From: Pseudomonas fluorescens
GTDB lineage: Bacteria > Pseudomonadota > Gammaproteobacteria > Pseudomonadales > Pseudomonadaceae
Reading direction: 5' to 3'
Assembly: GCF_002022275.1 (NCBI RefSeq)
Contig: NZ_MSDF01000013.1
Location: 205,332 to 269,331, forward strand
DNA length: 64,000 nt
Shown here: one piece after another, positions 1 to 10,017 of the stretch
Position numbering within the stretch: position 1 is the first letter of the stretch
How the letters are laid out: each line of letters begins with the position of its first letter
The notes under the pieces: generated by a model
Database searches by the model: none
Seen by the model: the letters and a program-made list of their open reading frames with translations, nothing else
What the model was told of the DNA's origin: nothing
Translations under genes and position numbers: made by a program

Positions 1-11
1 GCAGGCAACAA

Positions 12-929
12 CTATTTAAAGACCACATCCTGCTCCAACACCACCCGCTGCTCCCCCGCATCCAGCCGCACCAACGCCCCCGTCGGCAGCGTCAAGTTCG
101 GATCACAATGCCCGCTGCGCCAGCCGGACAGCACCGGAATACGCAACGGCTCGAAGGTCTGCTTGAGCAGCCGCTCCAGCGCCACCTTATCCACCCCCGC
201 CACATCCCCCACCAGCACACCCGCCACCTGAGCCAACTTGCCCGCCAAGCGCAGGTGAGTCAGCAAGCGGTCAATGCGGTAGATCGGCTCGTTGACGTCT
301 TCGATCAACAGGATGATGCCTTCAGCGTCTATTTCGTAGGCCGTGCCCATCACCGCTGCGATCATCGACAGGTTGCCACCCAACAAGCGCCCCCGGGCGA
401 TGCCAGGCTCGATCGTGGTCAACGGGTAGGCCACCGGGTGCGCCAACACGCTACCGGCGCCGAGGTCGCCGCGCAGCATGCTGAACAGCGATGACTCGGT
501 GGGCGGCTGCTTGTCGCCCAGCAGGTCGGCGTTGAGCATTGGCCCATGGAAGGTCACAAAACCGGCGTAGCGGCTGATAGCCAGGTGCAAAGCGGTGATG
601 TCGCTATAGCCCACAAGGGGCTTGGGGTTGGCGCGCAACAGATCGAAGTCCAGGCGATCGAGCAAGCGTGGCGTGCCGTAGCCGCCGCGCAGGCAGAAGA
701 TGGCATCGATGTTGGGGTCGGCGAAGGCGGCGTGCAGGTCACGCAGGCGCACATCATCGCTGCCGGCAAGGTAGCCGTCGCGCTCGTACACGCCGGTGAA
801 GATGCGCAATTCATAGCCACGGGCACGCATCCATTGTCCGGCTTTTTCGACGTCCAAAGCAGCGGGGCCGGCGGGGGCAATGAGGGCGATGGTGCCTTCA
901 GAGCGCAGGGCGGGTACAGGGGCAGTCAT
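12..929 (-). CDS. ldcA: Muramoyltetrapeptide (L,D-) carboxypeptidase
   Basis: S66-family serine peptidase, 305 aa, that removes the terminal D-Ala from murein tetrapeptides during cytoplasmic cell-wall recycling. The N-terminal IALIAPAGPA strand, the GYGTPRLLDRLD segment, the nucleophile motif GYSDITALH and the C-terminal SGHCDPNLTLPTGA with the catalytic His are all visible. There is no signal peptide, as expected for the cytosolic enzyme. I chose the ATG at 929 because a GAGGGAA ribosome binding site sits about six bases upstream; the longer frame would start at a TTG. It lies downstream of lipA, beyond a REP pair. Confidence 0.9.
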   Translation of the reverse strand: MTAPVPALRSEGTIALIAPAGPAALDVEKAGQWMRARGYELRIFTGVYERDGYLAGSDDVRLRDLHAAFADPNIDAIFCLRGGYGTPRLLDRLDFDLLRANPKPLVGYSDITALHLAISRYAGFVTFHGPMLNADLLGDKQPPTESSLFSMLRGDLGAGSVLAHPVAYPLTTIEPGIARGRLLGGNLSMIAAVMGTAYEIDAEGIILLIEDVNEPIYRIDRLLTHLRLAGKLAQVAGVLVGDVAGVDKVALERLLKQTFEPLRIPVLSGWRSGHCDPNLTLPTGALVRLDAGEQRVVLEQDVVFK

Positions 930-960
930 ACACAATTCCCTCTAACAGCACAAAACCAAA

Positions 961-1050
961 TGTGGGAGCGGGCTTGCTCGCGAATGCGGAGTGTCAGTCA
1001 ATTAATCAAGTGACTGAAACACCGCCTTCGCGAGCAAGCCCGCTCCCACA
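961..1050. repeat. REP inverted pair (BIME), GGGAGCGGGCTTGCTCGCGA type
   Basis: Two copies of a ~22-base REP unit face each other across about 45 bases between ldcA and lipA. The unit is a variant of the commoner GGGAGCTGGCTTGCCTGCGA unit elsewhere in the window. It could form a long hairpin and may act as a terminator for lipA transcription. Confidence 0.9.
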
Positions 1051-1079
1051 TTGGATAAGCGGCATTGTCCAAATCTGTA

Positions 1080-2105
1080 TTAAGAAACCAGGCTAGCCTT
1101 GACCAGCTTGGCCTGCTCGTCGGCGTGGTACGAGGAACGCACCAACGGGCCCGACGCGACGTTCTTGAAGCCCATTTTGTAACCTTCCTCGGCGAACCAG
1201 GCAAACACGTCCGGGTGCACAAAACGCTGTACCGGCAAGTGGCTGCGGGATGGCTGCAGGTACTGGCCCAGGGTCAGCATGTCGATGTCGTGCTCGCGCA
1301 TGCGCTTCATGACTTCGATGACTTCTTCGTCGGTCTCGCCCAGGCCCAGCATCAAGCCGGATTTGGTCGGGATGTGCGGCATCATCTGCTTGAATTTCTG
1401 CAGCAGGGTCAGCGACCACTGATAGTCCGAACCCGGACGCGCAGCCTTGTACAGGCGTGGCACGGTTTCCAGGTTGTGGTTGAACACATCCGGCGGCTCG
1501 GCGGCGGTGATTTCCAGCGCCACGTCCATACGGCCACGGTAGTCCGGGACCAGGGTTTCAAGCATCACGTTCGGCGACAGCTTGCGGATCTCTCGGATGC
1601 AGTCGGCAAAGTGCTGGGCACCGCCGTCGCGCAGGTCGTCGCGGTCAACCGAGGTGATCACCACGTATTTGAGTTTCAGGTCGGCGATGGCGATGGCCAG
1701 GCTTTCCGGTTCGTTGACGTCCAGCGGTTTTGGTCGGCCGTGGCCCACGTCGCAGAACGGGCAACGACGGGTGCAGATGTCACCCATGATCATGAAGGTG
1801 GCGGTGCCGCCGGAGAAGCACTCGCCCAGGTTCGGGCAGGACGCTTCTTCGCACACGCTGTGCAGCTTGTGTTTGCGCAGCAGGGCCTTGATACGGTCGA
1901 CTTCCGGCGAAACCGGGATGCGCACGCGGATCCAGTCAGGTTTTTTCGGCAGTTCGGTGGTCGGAATGATCTTCACCGGGATGCGTGCAACCTTCTCGGC
2001 GCCGCGCAGCTTGACGCCGGCTTCCACCTTGGCACGCGGGGCCGGGGCCGGACGTTCGGTAACGTCCAGCGTCGGGATCATGGTTTGCACTGCATCAGTA
2101 GTCAT
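1080..2105 (-). CDS. lipA: Lipoyl synthase (radical SAM)
   Basis: 341-aa radical SAM enzyme that inserts two sulfurs into protein-bound octanoyl groups to make lipoyl cofactor. Both iron-sulfur clusters are visible: the auxiliary cluster cysteines in [12 protein letters not shown] and the SAM cluster CTRRCPFC (CX3CX2C). The conserved [15 protein letters not shown] and NHNLETV segments are present. The N-terminal ~50 residues are a variable extension. It begins two bases after the lipB stop, so the two are co-transcribed; octanoyl transfer by LipB directly supplies its substrate. Confidence 0.97.
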   Translation of the reverse strand: MTTDAVQTMIPTLDVTERPAPAPRAKVEAGVKLRGAEKVARIPVKIIPTTELPKKPDWIRVRIPVSPEVDRIKALLRKHKLHSVCEEASCPNLGECFSGGTATFMIMGDICTRRCPFCDVGHGRPKPLDVNEPESLAIAIADLKLKYVVITSVDRDDLRDGGAQHFADCIREIRKLSPNVMLETLVPDYRGRMDVALEITAAEPPDVFNHNLETVPRLYKAARPGSDYQWSLTLLQKFKQMMPHIPTKSGLMLGLGETDEEVIEVMKRMREHDIDMLTLGQYLQPSRSHLPVQRFVHPDVFAWFAEEGYKMGFKNVASGPLVRSSYHADEQAKLVKASLVS

Positions 2106-2107
2106 AA

Positions 2108-2755
2108 TCAGTCGATTCCGCCCGTGAGGGTCGTCTGCTCAGCATAGTCGAGGTGTTTGACGAGCTGCGCACGCAGCCGGGCACTTACCTCGGCAAATTT
2201 AATCGGTGTGGCGTGGTCGCTCAGTTGGGTCATCGCCAACCCGGCATAACCGCACGGGTTGATCCGTCGAAACGGCGCCAGGTCCATGTCCACGTTCAGG
2301 GCCAGGCCATGAAAGGAACAGCCGTGGCGAATGCGCAACCCCAGGGAGGCGATTTTCGCGCCGTCCACGTACACACCGGGTGCATCGGGCTTGGCCGCGG
2401 CGGTCACGCCGTAACTGGCCAACAGCTCGATCAGGCAAGCCTCCATGCGGCTTACCAGGTCGCGTACGCCGAAACCCAGCTTACGCACGTCCAGCAGCAA
2501 ATACGCCACCAACTGACCGGGGCCATGGTAAGTCACTTGGCCACCTCGGTCGACCTGCACCACCGGAATATCCCCCGGCAGCAACAGATGCTCAGCCTTG
2601 CCGGCCTGGCCCTGGGTGAACACCGGCGGGTGCTCCACCAGCCAGATTTCATCGGGGGCCGAGGTACCGCGCTCGTTGGTGAAGCGCTGCATGGCGTGCC
2701 AGACGGGTTCATAGGCCATCTGGCCGAGCTCGCGAAAGCCCAGAACCTGTGACAT
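2108..2755 (-). CDS. lipB: Lipoyl(octanoyl) transferase
   Basis: 215-aa cysteine/lysine acyltransferase that moves octanoate from acyl-ACP to lipoyl domains. Family motifs are [18 protein letters not shown], the Lys in [22 protein letters not shown] and the catalytic Cys in INPCGYAG. The ATG at 2755 overlaps the stop of the upstream ybeD-like gene by one base (TGATG), typical of translational coupling; a GTG one codon earlier is the alternative. The order ybeD-lipB-lipA is the usual gammaproteobacterial arrangement. Confidence 0.97.
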   Translation of the reverse strand: MSQVLGFRELGQMAYEPVWHAMQRFTNERGTSAPDEIWLVEHPPVFTQGQAGKAEHLLLPGDIPVVQVDRGGQVTYHGPGQLVAYLLLDVRKLGFGVRDLVSRMEACLIELLASYGVTAAAKPDAPGVYVDGAKIASLGLRIRHGCSFHGLALNVDMDLAPFRRINPCGYAGLAMTQLSDHATPIKFAEVSARLRAQLVKHLDYAEQTTLTGGID

Positions 2756-3036
2756 CACAGCACCATGTGCACGAAGCCGGTAGCCCGCAATTCGCTGTTG
2801 ATGTCGTAGAGCTGGTCTTGACCGGTCGCAACAATGTGCAACTGGATCGTTGTGTACTTACCGTTGGAGCTCAAACGCTCGTCCACCCGGTTGTCGTTGA
2901 TCGTTGCGTGTTTACGCACGATCTCCAGAATCTTGTCTTTGTTGCCCACGCCGGTATCGCTGATCACCTTGACGGGATAGTCCACGTTAGGGAATTCGAT
3001 CTTTGGCGCCTTTACTTCTACTTCTTTATCGGTCAT
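2755..3036 (-). CDS. ybeD: DUF493 (YbeD) family protein
   Basis: 93-aa small cytosolic protein of the DUF493/YbeD family with a ferredoxin-like fold; its role is unknown, and its place before lipB is conserved in gammaproteobacteria. Recognisable segments are [13 protein letters not shown] near the N terminus, [24 protein letters not shown] in the middle and a short C terminus. The ATG at 3036 was chosen because the longer open frame reads back through the dacA terminator hairpin. Confidence 0.88.
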   Translation of the reverse strand: MTDKEVEVKAPKIEFPNVDYPVKVISDTGVGNKDKILEIVRKHATINDNRVDERLSSNGKYTTIQLHIVATGQDQLYDINSELRATGFVHMVL

Positions 3037-3073
3037 GGCGTAACGGCCTCGTAAGCGTAAGCCGTGGCGACGG

Positions 3074-3108
3074 GCAAAGCCCCGTGTCGGATTAACACGG
3101 GGCTTTGC
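3074..3108 (-). terminator. Stem-loop terminator after dacA
   Basis: Perfect inverted repeat GCAAAGCCCCGTGT / ACACGGGGCTTTGC around a seven-base loop, 14 bases after the dacA stop. Short A and T runs lie on both sides, but no long T-tract follows, so it may only attenuate read-through into ybeD-lipB-lipA. Confidence 0.75.
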
Positions 3109-3121
3109 AGGTGCACACTTA

Positions 3122-4279
3122 TCAGTTGAACAAGCTGTAGAAGAATAGACGGATGCTATCCCAGACGCGGCGGAAGATACCACCCTCGTCGACGGCGTCC
3201 AGCGCGATCAGATCGGCACTGTGCACGACTTTGTCGTCCAGTTTCACTTCGACTTTACCGATGACCTGGCCCTTGGCAATCGGGGCAACCAATTGCGGGT
3301 TCATGGTCATGCTGGCCGCGAGCTTTTTCAGCTGGCCTTTAGGCATGGTCAAGGTCAGGTCGTCCGCCAGGCCGGCCTTGACTTGCGAGGTCGCGCCTTT
3401 CCAAACCGGCGCAGTCGCCAGCTCAGCACCCTTCTGATAGAAGGTCTGGGTTTCGAAGAAGCGGAAACCGTAGGTCAGCAACTTTTGCGTTTCGGCCGCA
3501 CGGGCTTGTTCGCTGTTGGTGCCGAAAACCACGGCGATCAAGCGCTGGCCGTCACGTACAGCAGACGACACCATGCAGTAGCCGGCTTCTTCGGTGTGGC
3601 CGGTTTTCAGACCGTCAACGGTCTTGTCGCGCCACAGCAGCAGGTTGCGGTTAGGCTGCTTGATGTTGTTCCAGTAGAACTCTTTCTGGGAGTAGATCGC
3701 GTAGTGCACCGGGTCGACACGAATGATCGCGCGCGCCAGGATCGCCATGTCGTGAGCCGACGAGTAGTGCTCCGGGTTCGGCAGACCGGTCGGGTTCATG
3801 AAGTGGCTGTTGGTCATGCCCAGGTCAGTCACGGTTTTGTTCATCATGTCGGCGAACGCGTCTTCGCTGCCGGCGATGTGCTCGGACAGAGCGACGCTGG
3901 CGTCGTTACCCGACTGGATGATGATGCCGTGCAACAGGTCGCTCACGGTCACTTGCGAGCCGACCTTGATGAACATCCGCGAACCGCCGGTGCGCCAGGC
4001 GTTTTCGCTGACGGTCACCGGATCATTCTCGCCGATCTGGCCGCGACGGATTTCCAGGGTCGCGATGTACGCCGTCATCAGCTTGGTCAAGCTGGCTGGG
4101 GGCAGGCGCTGGTCACCATTGTTCTCGACCAGCACGTTGCCGCTGGCGGCATCCATGAGGACCCAGGCCTTGGCGGCCAGTTGCGGGGAAGCCGGCACCA
4201 TTTCAACCGCCCAGGCGGCCGGGGTGATGATCAGCGAAAGAAGCAGGCACGTGCGTTTGGCTAAGGTGGTGATGTTCAT
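3122..4279 (-). CDS. dacA: D-alanyl-D-alanine carboxypeptidase (PBP5/6 type)
   Basis: 385-aa periplasmic DD-carboxypeptidase that trims the terminal D-Ala of murein pentapeptides. It has a signal peptide ending near residue 24 (PAAWA). The three active-site motifs are S63-LT-K66, S123-GN and K225-TG. The C-terminal DUF1958-type beta domain ends in an amphipathic helix (RRVWDSIRLFFYSLF) that anchors it to the inner membrane. It follows rlpA with a 180-base gap that may hold its own promoter. Confidence 0.96.
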   Translation of the reverse strand: MNITTLAKRTCLLLSLIITPAAWAVEMVPASPQLAAKAWVLMDAASGNVLVENNGDQRLPPASLTKLMTAYIATLEIRRGQIGENDPVTVSENAWRTGGSRMFIKVGSQVTVSDLLHGIIIQSGNDASVALSEHIAGSEDAFADMMNKTVTDLGMTNSHFMNPTGLPNPEHYSSAHDMAILARAIIRVDPVHYAIYSQKEFYWNNIKQPNRNLLLWRDKTVDGLKTGHTEEAGYCMVSSAVRDGQRLIAVVFGTNSEQARAAETQKLLTYGFRFFETQTFYQKGAELATAPVWKGATSQVKAGLADDLTLTMPKGQLKKLAASMTMNPQLVAPIAKGQVIGKVEVKLDDKVVHSADLIALDAVDEGGIFRRVWDSIRLFFYSLFN

Positions 4280-4459
4280 CCGTCTCTCGAAATTGCTTAT
4301 GGAAACTTGCCCTCGCGGGCAAAACTTATTCAGACAGGCCGTTGCCAGACTGTCGCGTGTTCGGTTGCCTGCTCACCCCTGCCCCCGGGTTTTTATTGTT
4401 CAACGAGCCAACAACCAAAGCCCAAGCCCGCACGCGAGCCTGAACCATCAATCCCTTTC

Positions 4460-5464
4460 TTACTCGGCGGTGACCACGCTGGGTTGCCCCAGGTTGGCCG
4501 AACGCACGCTGTTCTGTACTTGCGCCACTTCACCGGGCGAACCGATCGGGCCCATGCGCACCCGGTGCAGAGTCTGCTGGTTACGCACGATAGAGCTGAT
4601 GAAGACCGGCGCGTTGACCATGCCGCTGAGCTTGGACCTTAACAGTTCTGCCGCATCCGGGTTGGCGAAAGCGCCCACTTGCAGGTATTGCCCACCGGCC
4701 ATCGAGGCCCCGGGTGCTGCGTGAGGCACGACGACCGTGTCGGGCGCGTGCTGCGCCGGCGGTGGCGTCCATTGTTCGATCTTGCCGGCCGACGCCGTCA
4801 CTTGTGGCTGCGGTGTCTGCGGCTCGTTGAGCATCAGCGGCGCCGGTTTGCCACGCTGGGCCCAGTATTGCGCGGGGTCGATACCTTCAACTTTCACACG
4901 CGCGGTGCCGATTTCGGCGTAGCCGAGTTTCTTCGCGGCAGCGTAGGACAAGTCGATAATGCGGTCCGAATAGAACGGCCCACGGTCATTGACCCGCAGA
5001 ATCACCGTGCGGTTGTTGTCCAGGTTGGTCACCCGTACATAGCTGGGCAGCGGCAGGGTTTTGTGCGCGGCGCTCATGCCATAGAGGTCATACACTTCGC
5101 CGTTGGCGGTGTTCTGGCCATGGAATTTGGTGCCGTACCAGGACGCCGTGCCCGATTGCACGTAAGTCTTGGATTCCTGCAACGGGAAGTAGTTTTTGCC
5201 CAGCACGGTATAGGGGTTAGCCTTGTACGGGCCGGTGTGCAGGGTGGGCGTGGCATCCGGGATTTTCGACACATCGACATCCCACCACGGCGCGCCATCC
5301 TTGTGCGCACGGTTGATGTCCAGGCCAGGCTGGGAACGAACCACAGCGCCACCGGATTTGGGCACCGGACCACGGCTGTTAGTGGTGGAACAACTGACAA
5401 CCAGCAAGGACAACGCGGCAAACGCCACCAGCTTGAGCGGTTTTTTGAACGGCAATACCCGCAT
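4460..5464 (-). CDS. rlpA: Septal ring lytic transglycosylase RlpA
   Basis: 334-aa outer-membrane lipoprotein (lipobox LVVSC near residue 25) that cleaves denuded glycans; in P. aeruginosa RlpA is a lytic transglycosylase needed for daughter-cell separation. The double-psi beta-barrel is visible at about residues 105-190 (SGTASWYG, ANGEVYD, VRVNDRGPF-type core). A SPOR domain (YLQVGAFANPDAAELLRSKL) occupies the last ~75 residues and binds stripped septal murein. Its ATG overlaps the mltB stop by one base. Confidence 0.94.
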   Translation of the reverse strand: MRVLPFKKPLKLVAFAALSLLVVSCSTTNSRGPVPKSGGAVVRSQPGLDINRAHKDGAPWWDVDVSKIPDATPTLHTGPYKANPYTVLGKNYFPLQESKTYVQSGTASWYGTKFHGQNTANGEVYDLYGMSAAHKTLPLPSYVRVTNLDNNRTVILRVNDRGPFYSDRIIDLSYAAAKKLGYAEIGTARVKVEGIDPAQYWAQRGKPAPLMLNEPQTPQPQVTASAGKIEQWTPPPAQHAPDTVVVPHAAPGASMAGGQYLQVGAFANPDAAELLRSKLSGMVNAPVFISSIVRNQQTLHRVRMGPIGSPGEVAQVQNSVRSANLGQPSVVTAE

Positions 5465-6480
5465 TACTTGTTGCCCCGTGCTTGGACCAGCATGTCTGAC
5501 AGCTGATGCACGGCCATGGCGTACATCACACTGCGGTTATAACGCGTGATTGCGTAAAAATTCTTCAGGCCCATCCAGTATTCCGGGCCATTTTCGCCTT
5601 CCAGGCGGAACGCCGTCACCGGCATGTCATCGCGTGGCGCATTCTGACTCGACCAGCCCAGCGCCCGCAACTCCCCGACCGTCTTGACGGGCTCAATGCC
5701 CTGGGTCAGACCTTCATCGGCGCGATCGCCCGTGACATCGGCGCGAATCACTACCGGCTCGCCCGCCACCCAGCCATGGCGCTTGAAGTAGCTGGCCACG
5801 CTGCCAATGGCGTCGTCGGGGTTGCTCCAGATGTTGATGTGACCGTCGCCGTCAAAATCCACCGCGTAAGCTCGGAAGCTGCTCGGCATGAACTGCGGCA
5901 AGCCCATTGCACCGGCGTAGGAGCCTTTGAGGGTCAGCGGGTCGACCTGTTCTTCGCGGGCCAGCAACAGGAATTCGCGCAGCTCCTTGCGGAAGAACTC
6001 GGCGCGCGGCGGGTAATCGAAGCCCAGGGTCGACAAGGCGTCGATCACCCGGTAACTGCCGGTGTTGCGCCCGTAAAAGGTTTCAATGCCGATGATCGAA
6101 ACGATCACCTGGGCCGGCACGCCGTACTCCTGCTCGGCGCGGGCCAGCACGGCTTCGTGCTGGCGCCAGAAGTCCACGCCGCGCGCCACACGGGCGTCGG
6201 TGAGGAACATCGGGCGGTATTCTTTCCATTGCTTAACCCGCTCGGCGGGGCGCGAGATGGCGTCAAGGATCGCCTGCTTCTTCTGGGCCTCGCGAAACAC
6301 ACCCATCAGCTGTTCACCGGCGAAACCGTAGTCGCGGGTCATCTCACCGACAAATTCGGCGACCTGAGGTGAGCCATCGTAGTCACCGGCCTGCGCCTCT
6401 TGCGTCACGCCCAACAGCCCGATCAGGCCCATCAGGGACGCATGCCGAGTCGCCCAGCCGCGCATTACTTGCATTGACAT
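5464..6480 (-). CDS. mltB: Lytic murein transglycosylase B
   Basis: 338-aa SLT_2-family murein hydrolase that cuts the MurNAc-GlcNAc bond with anhydro-ring formation. Catalytic Glu lies in the IIGIETFYGRNTG motif, followed by KGSYAGAMGLPQFMPSSFRAYAVDFDGDGHINIW, typical of the family. The N terminus looks like a signal peptide without a clear lipobox. I chose the ATG at 6480 because an AAGGTG site precedes it by five bases; this site overlaps the end of mrdB, so the genes are coupled. Confidence 0.93.
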   Translation of the reverse strand: MSMQVMRGWATRHASLMGLIGLLGVTQEAQAGDYDGSPQVAEFVGEMTRDYGFAGEQLMGVFREAQKKQAILDAISRPAERVKQWKEYRPMFLTDARVARGVDFWRQHEAVLARAEQEYGVPAQVIVSIIGIETFYGRNTGSYRVIDALSTLGFDYPPRAEFFRKELREFLLLAREEQVDPLTLKGSYAGAMGLPQFMPSSFRAYAVDFDGDGHINIWSNPDDAIGSVASYFKRHGWVAGEPVVIRADVTGDRADEGLTQGIEPVKTVGELRALGWSSQNAPRDDMPVTAFRLEGENGPEYWMGLKNFYAITRYNRSVMYAMAVHQLSDMLVQARGNK

Positions 6481-6491
6481 CTTCACCTTAT

Positions 6492-7637
6492 TCAAACCTG
6501 TGCGATCCACTTGCGATGCGTATGAATCGACATCAAAACCCCAAACGCTGACATCAATGTCACCAGCGAAGTTCCGCCGTAGCTAATGAATGGCAACGGC
6601 ACCCCCACCACCGGCAGCAGGCCACTGACCATACCGATGTTGACGAAAACGTAAACAAAAAACGTCATGGTCAGGCTGCCGGCGAGCAACTTGCCGAACA
6701 GCGTTTGCGCCTGAGCGGTGATCACCAGGCCGCGACCGATCAGCAGCACATAGATCAACAACAGGGCGCAAATGCCTACCAGGCCGAACTCTTCGCCCAA
6801 TACCGCAATGATGAAGTCGGTGTGGCTCTCGGGCAAAAAGTCCAAATGCGACTGGGTGCCCAGTAACCAGCCCTTACCAAATACTCCACCGGAACCGATC
6901 GCGGCCTTGGACTGGATGATGTTCCAGCCGGTGCCCAGCGGGTCGCTTTCCGGGTCGAGGAAGGTCAGGATCCGCTGCTTCTGGTAGTCGTGCATAAAGA
7001 AGAACCACATCGCCACCGCCACCGGGATCGCGGCCGCCAGCACGCTGAGAATCCAGCGCCAGCGCAACCCGCCCATAAACAGTACGAACGCACCGCCGGC
7101 GAGGATCAGCAGCGAGGTACCCAGATCCGGCTGGCGCACGATCAGGATAAACGGCACGCCGATCAGGATCAGACTGACACCTACATGCTTGAGCTGCGGC
7201 GGCAAGGTGCGCTTGGACAGGTACCAGGCGATGGTCGCAGGCATCAGGATCTTGAGGAATTCCGAGGGCTGGAAACGAATCACCCCGGGAATGTTGATCC
7301 AGCGGGTCGCACCCATGGCGTTGTGGCCCATCACGTCCACCACCACCAGCAGCAACACCCCGACGACGTAACCCAAGGGCACCCAACGCGCCATGAAACG
7401 GGGCTCCAGCTGGGCGATTACCACCATCGACAGCAAGCCCAGACCAAACGAGGACGCTTGCTTGATCAGCAGGTCCCAGTTCTTGCCGCTGGCCGAATAC
7501 AACACGAACAGGCTGCCAGCCGCGAGGGTCAGCAGCAGGATCAGCAACGGGCCATCAATGTGCATGCGCTGCAGCAACGTCGCGCGGCGACGCATCACAT
7601 CTTCGCTGGAGAGGATGCGGTCAAAATTACTCTTCAC
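6492..7637 (-). CDS. mrdB: Peptidoglycan glycosyltransferase RodA (SEDS)
   Basis: SEDS-family integral membrane glycosyltransferase, about 381 aa with ten predicted helices, that polymerises glycan strands during side-wall elongation with PBP2. Recognised by HNAMGATRWINIP, FQPSEFLKI, the DPLGTGWNIIQSKAAIGSGG segment and the C-terminal VGVPLPFISYGGTSLV. The start is uncertain: a GTG at 7637 overlapping the mrdA stop has a GAGG site about nine bases upstream, whereas the ATG at 7595 would give 367 aa. Confidence 0.95.
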   Translation of the reverse strand: MKSNFDRILSSEDVMRRRATLLQRMHIDGPLLILLLTLAAGSLFVLYSASGKNWDLLIKQASSFGLGLLSMVVIAQLEPRFMARWVPLGYVVGVLLLVVVDVMGHNAMGATRWINIPGVIRFQPSEFLKILMPATIAWYLSKRTLPPQLKHVGVSLILIGVPFILIVRQPDLGTSLLILAGGAFVLFMGGLRWRWILSVLAAAIPVAVAMWFFFMHDYQKQRILTFLDPESDPLGTGWNIIQSKAAIGSGGVFGKGWLLGTQSHLDFLPESHTDFIIAVLGEEFGLVGICALLLIYVLLIGRGLVITAQAQTLFGKLLAGSLTMTFFVYVFVNIGMVSGLLPVVGVPLPFISYGGTSLVTLMSAFGVLMSIHTHRKWIAQV

Positions 7638-9525
7638 GGGCCGTAACCTCGGTGCTTGAAGGGGGGCCGCCATATTCGGATTTGAGCCTGCCGTCGTCGG
7701 CCAGCAGCCAGGCGTCCATGATCTGACGCACCACAGGCGCCGCGACGCCGGAACCGGACTCGCCGTTTTCGACCATCACCGCTACCACGATTTTCGGTGC
7801 GTCCGCCGGGGCGAAGCCGACAAACAAGGCGTGGTCGCGATGGCGCTCTTGTACTTTGGAGCGGTCATATTTCTCGCCCTGCTTGATCGCGACCACCTGG
7901 GCGGTACCGCTCTTGCCGGCAATTCGATACTGCGCACCGACCGCCGCTTTACGCGCGGTGCCGCGGGCACCGTGCATCACTTGCTGCATGCCGTGGTTGA
8001 CCTTGGTCCAGTCGGACGGGTCGCGCAGCACGATGTCGGGGATCGGATTTTCGTCCACCGGCTTCTCGCCTTCGATGGTCTTGGCCAGGTGCGGACGGTT
8101 CCAGATACCTTTGTTGGCCACCAGCGCCGTGGCCTGGGCCAGTTGCAAAGGCGTTGCCTGCATATAGCCCTGGCCGATCCCGAGAATCAGGGTTTCACCC
8201 GGGAACCACGCCTGACGACGGGTCGCGCGCTTCCATTCCCGCGACGGCATCAGGCCGGGGGATTCTTCGAACATGTCCAGGGAGACTTTCTGGCCGAGGC
8301 CAAACTTGCCCATGTAGGCGGACAAGCGATCGATCCCGAGCTTGTGGGCCAGGTCGTAAAAATAGGTGTCGTTGGAGCGCATGATCGCGGTGTCCAGATC
8401 GACATAGCCGTCACCGGTGCGGTTCCAGTTTCGGTATTTGTGGTCGTAATTGGGCAGCATGTAGTAGCCCGGGTCGTAGACGCGGCTCGACGCGGTGACC
8501 ACGCCCGAATCCAGACCGGCAATCGCTACCGCCGGCTTGATCGTCGAACCGGGCGGATACAGCCCGCGCAGCACGCGGTTGAACAGCGGCCGGTCGATGG
8601 AATCACGCAGCTCGGCGTACGCCTTGAAGCTGATGCCGGTCACAAACAGGTTGGGGTCGAAGCTCGGCTGGCTGACCATCGCCAGCACTTCGCCGGTCGT
8701 CGGGTCCAGTGCCACTACCGCGCCACGTCGCCCGCCCAGCGCCATCTCGGCCGCTTCCTGCAGCTTGATGTCCAGGCTCAGGACAATGTCCTTGCCCGGC
8801 ACCGGGTCGGTACGTTTGAGCACCCGTAGCACACGGCCTCGGGCGTTGGTCTCGACTTCTTCGTAACCCACCTGGCCATGCAGCTCGGGCTCGTAGAAAC
8901 GCTCGATGCCGGTTTTGCCGATATGGTGGGTGCCGCTGTAATTCACCGGATCGAGGCTTTTCAGCTCTTTCTCGTTGATCCGCCCCATGTACCCAACGGA
9001 GTGGGCAAAGTGCGGCCCTTGTGGATAATGCCGCACCAGTTGCGCCACCACTTCTACACCAGGCAGGCGGAACTGGTTCACCGCAATGCGGGCGATCTGC
9101 TCTTCGTTCAGCTCAAACAGAATGGGCACCGGCTCGAACGGCCGGCGCCCCTGCTTCATGCGCTTTTCGAAAATCACCCGGTCTTCCGGCGTCAACTGCA
9201 GCACGTCGACGATGACATCGAGGACTTGCTGCCAGTCGCCGGAGCGTTCGCGGGTCATGCTCAGGCTGAAGCTGGGCCGGTTATCCGCGACCACCACGCC
9301 ATTGCGGTCGAAAATCAGCCCACGGGTCGGCGGAATCGGCTGCACATGCACCCGGTTGTTTTCCGACAGCGTGGAGTGATAGTCGTACTGGATCACCTGC
9401 AGGAAATACAGGCGCGCGATCAACACCGCGATCAACCCCACCACCAAAAACGCGCCGAACACGACCCGGGCGCGTACCAGACGTGCGTCTTTCTCGTGGT
9501 CCTTGATACGGATCGGCTGAGTCAT
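7627..9525 (-). CDS. mrdA: Penicillin-binding protein 2
   Basis: 632-aa class B PBP, the transpeptidase of the elongation machinery, working with RodA encoded immediately downstream. One N-terminal membrane anchor lies at about residues 20-45. The pedestal domain follows, then the transpeptidase domain with S327-TI-K330, S384-N-D and K538-SGT. The ATG is 15 bases beyond the rlmH stop, so this is one long operon with proA, nadD, rsfS and rlmH. Confidence 0.97.
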   Translation of the reverse strand: MTQPIRIKDHEKDARLVRARVVFGAFLVVGLIAVLIARLYFLQVIQYDYHSTLSENNRVHVQPIPPTRGLIFDRNGVVVADNRPSFSLSMTRERSGDWQQVLDVIVDVLQLTPEDRVIFEKRMKQGRRPFEPVPILFELNEEQIARIAVNQFRLPGVEVVAQLVRHYPQGPHFAHSVGYMGRINEKELKSLDPVNYSGTHHIGKTGIERFYEPELHGQVGYEEVETNARGRVLRVLKRTDPVPGKDIVLSLDIKLQEAAEMALGGRRGAVVALDPTTGEVLAMVSQPSFDPNLFVTGISFKAYAELRDSIDRPLFNRVLRGLYPPGSTIKPAVAIAGLDSGVVTASSRVYDPGYYMLPNYDHKYRNWNRTGDGYVDLDTAIMRSNDTYFYDLAHKLGIDRLSAYMGKFGLGQKVSLDMFEESPGLMPSREWKRATRRQAWFPGETLILGIGQGYMQATPLQLAQATALVANKGIWNRPHLAKTIEGEKPVDENPIPDIVLRDPSDWTKVNHGMQQVMHGARGTARKAAVGAQYRIAGKSGTAQVVAIKQGEKYDRSKVQERHRDHALFVGFAPADAPKIVVAVMVENGESGSGVAAPVVRQIMDAWLLADDGRLKSEYGGPPSSTEVTAREE

Positions 9526-9540
9526 CGGGAGGGGCGCAGA

Positions 9541-10008
9541 TTATTTGTGGTAAGGGTGCCCGGACAGAACTGTCCAGGCGCGATACAGCTGTTCACCGAT
9601 CAGGATCCTTACCAACGGGTGCGGCAGCGTCAGCGCCGACAGCGACCAGCGCTGGTCCGCCCGCGCACAGACTTCCGGCGCCAGCCCTTCGGGGCCGCCG
9701 ACCATGAAGTTGACCGTGCGCGAATCCAGGCGCCAGCGATCCAGTTCCACCGCCAGTTGCTCGGTGCTCCAGGGTTTGCCGTGCACTTCAAGAGTAACGA
9801 TGCGCTCGTTGGGGCCGACCTTGGCCAGCATGGCTTCGCCTTCCTGACGGATAAAGCGCGCCACGTCGGCATTCTTGCCCCGGGTGTTGAGCGGTATTTC
9901 CACCAGTTCCAGCGACAGCTCAGCGGGCAGACGCTTGGCATACTCGTGCCAGCCTTCTTCCACCCACTTGGGCATGCGTGAACCGACAGCGATCAGACGC
10001 AGGCGCAC
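9541..10008 (-). CDS. rlmH: 23S rRNA (pseudouridine-1915 N3)-methyltransferase
   Basis: 155-aa SPOUT-class methyltransferase that modifies pseudouridine 1915 in helix 69 of 23S rRNA. Family signatures are [13 protein letters not shown] at the N terminus, the SAM-binding knot [13 protein letters not shown] and the C-terminal [18 protein letters not shown]. The start is a GTG at 10008, supported by an AAGGAAC site six bases upstream. It follows rsfS, so two ribosome-related genes sit together ahead of the cell-elongation pair. Confidence 0.96.
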
Positions 10009-10017
10009 AGCCGTTCC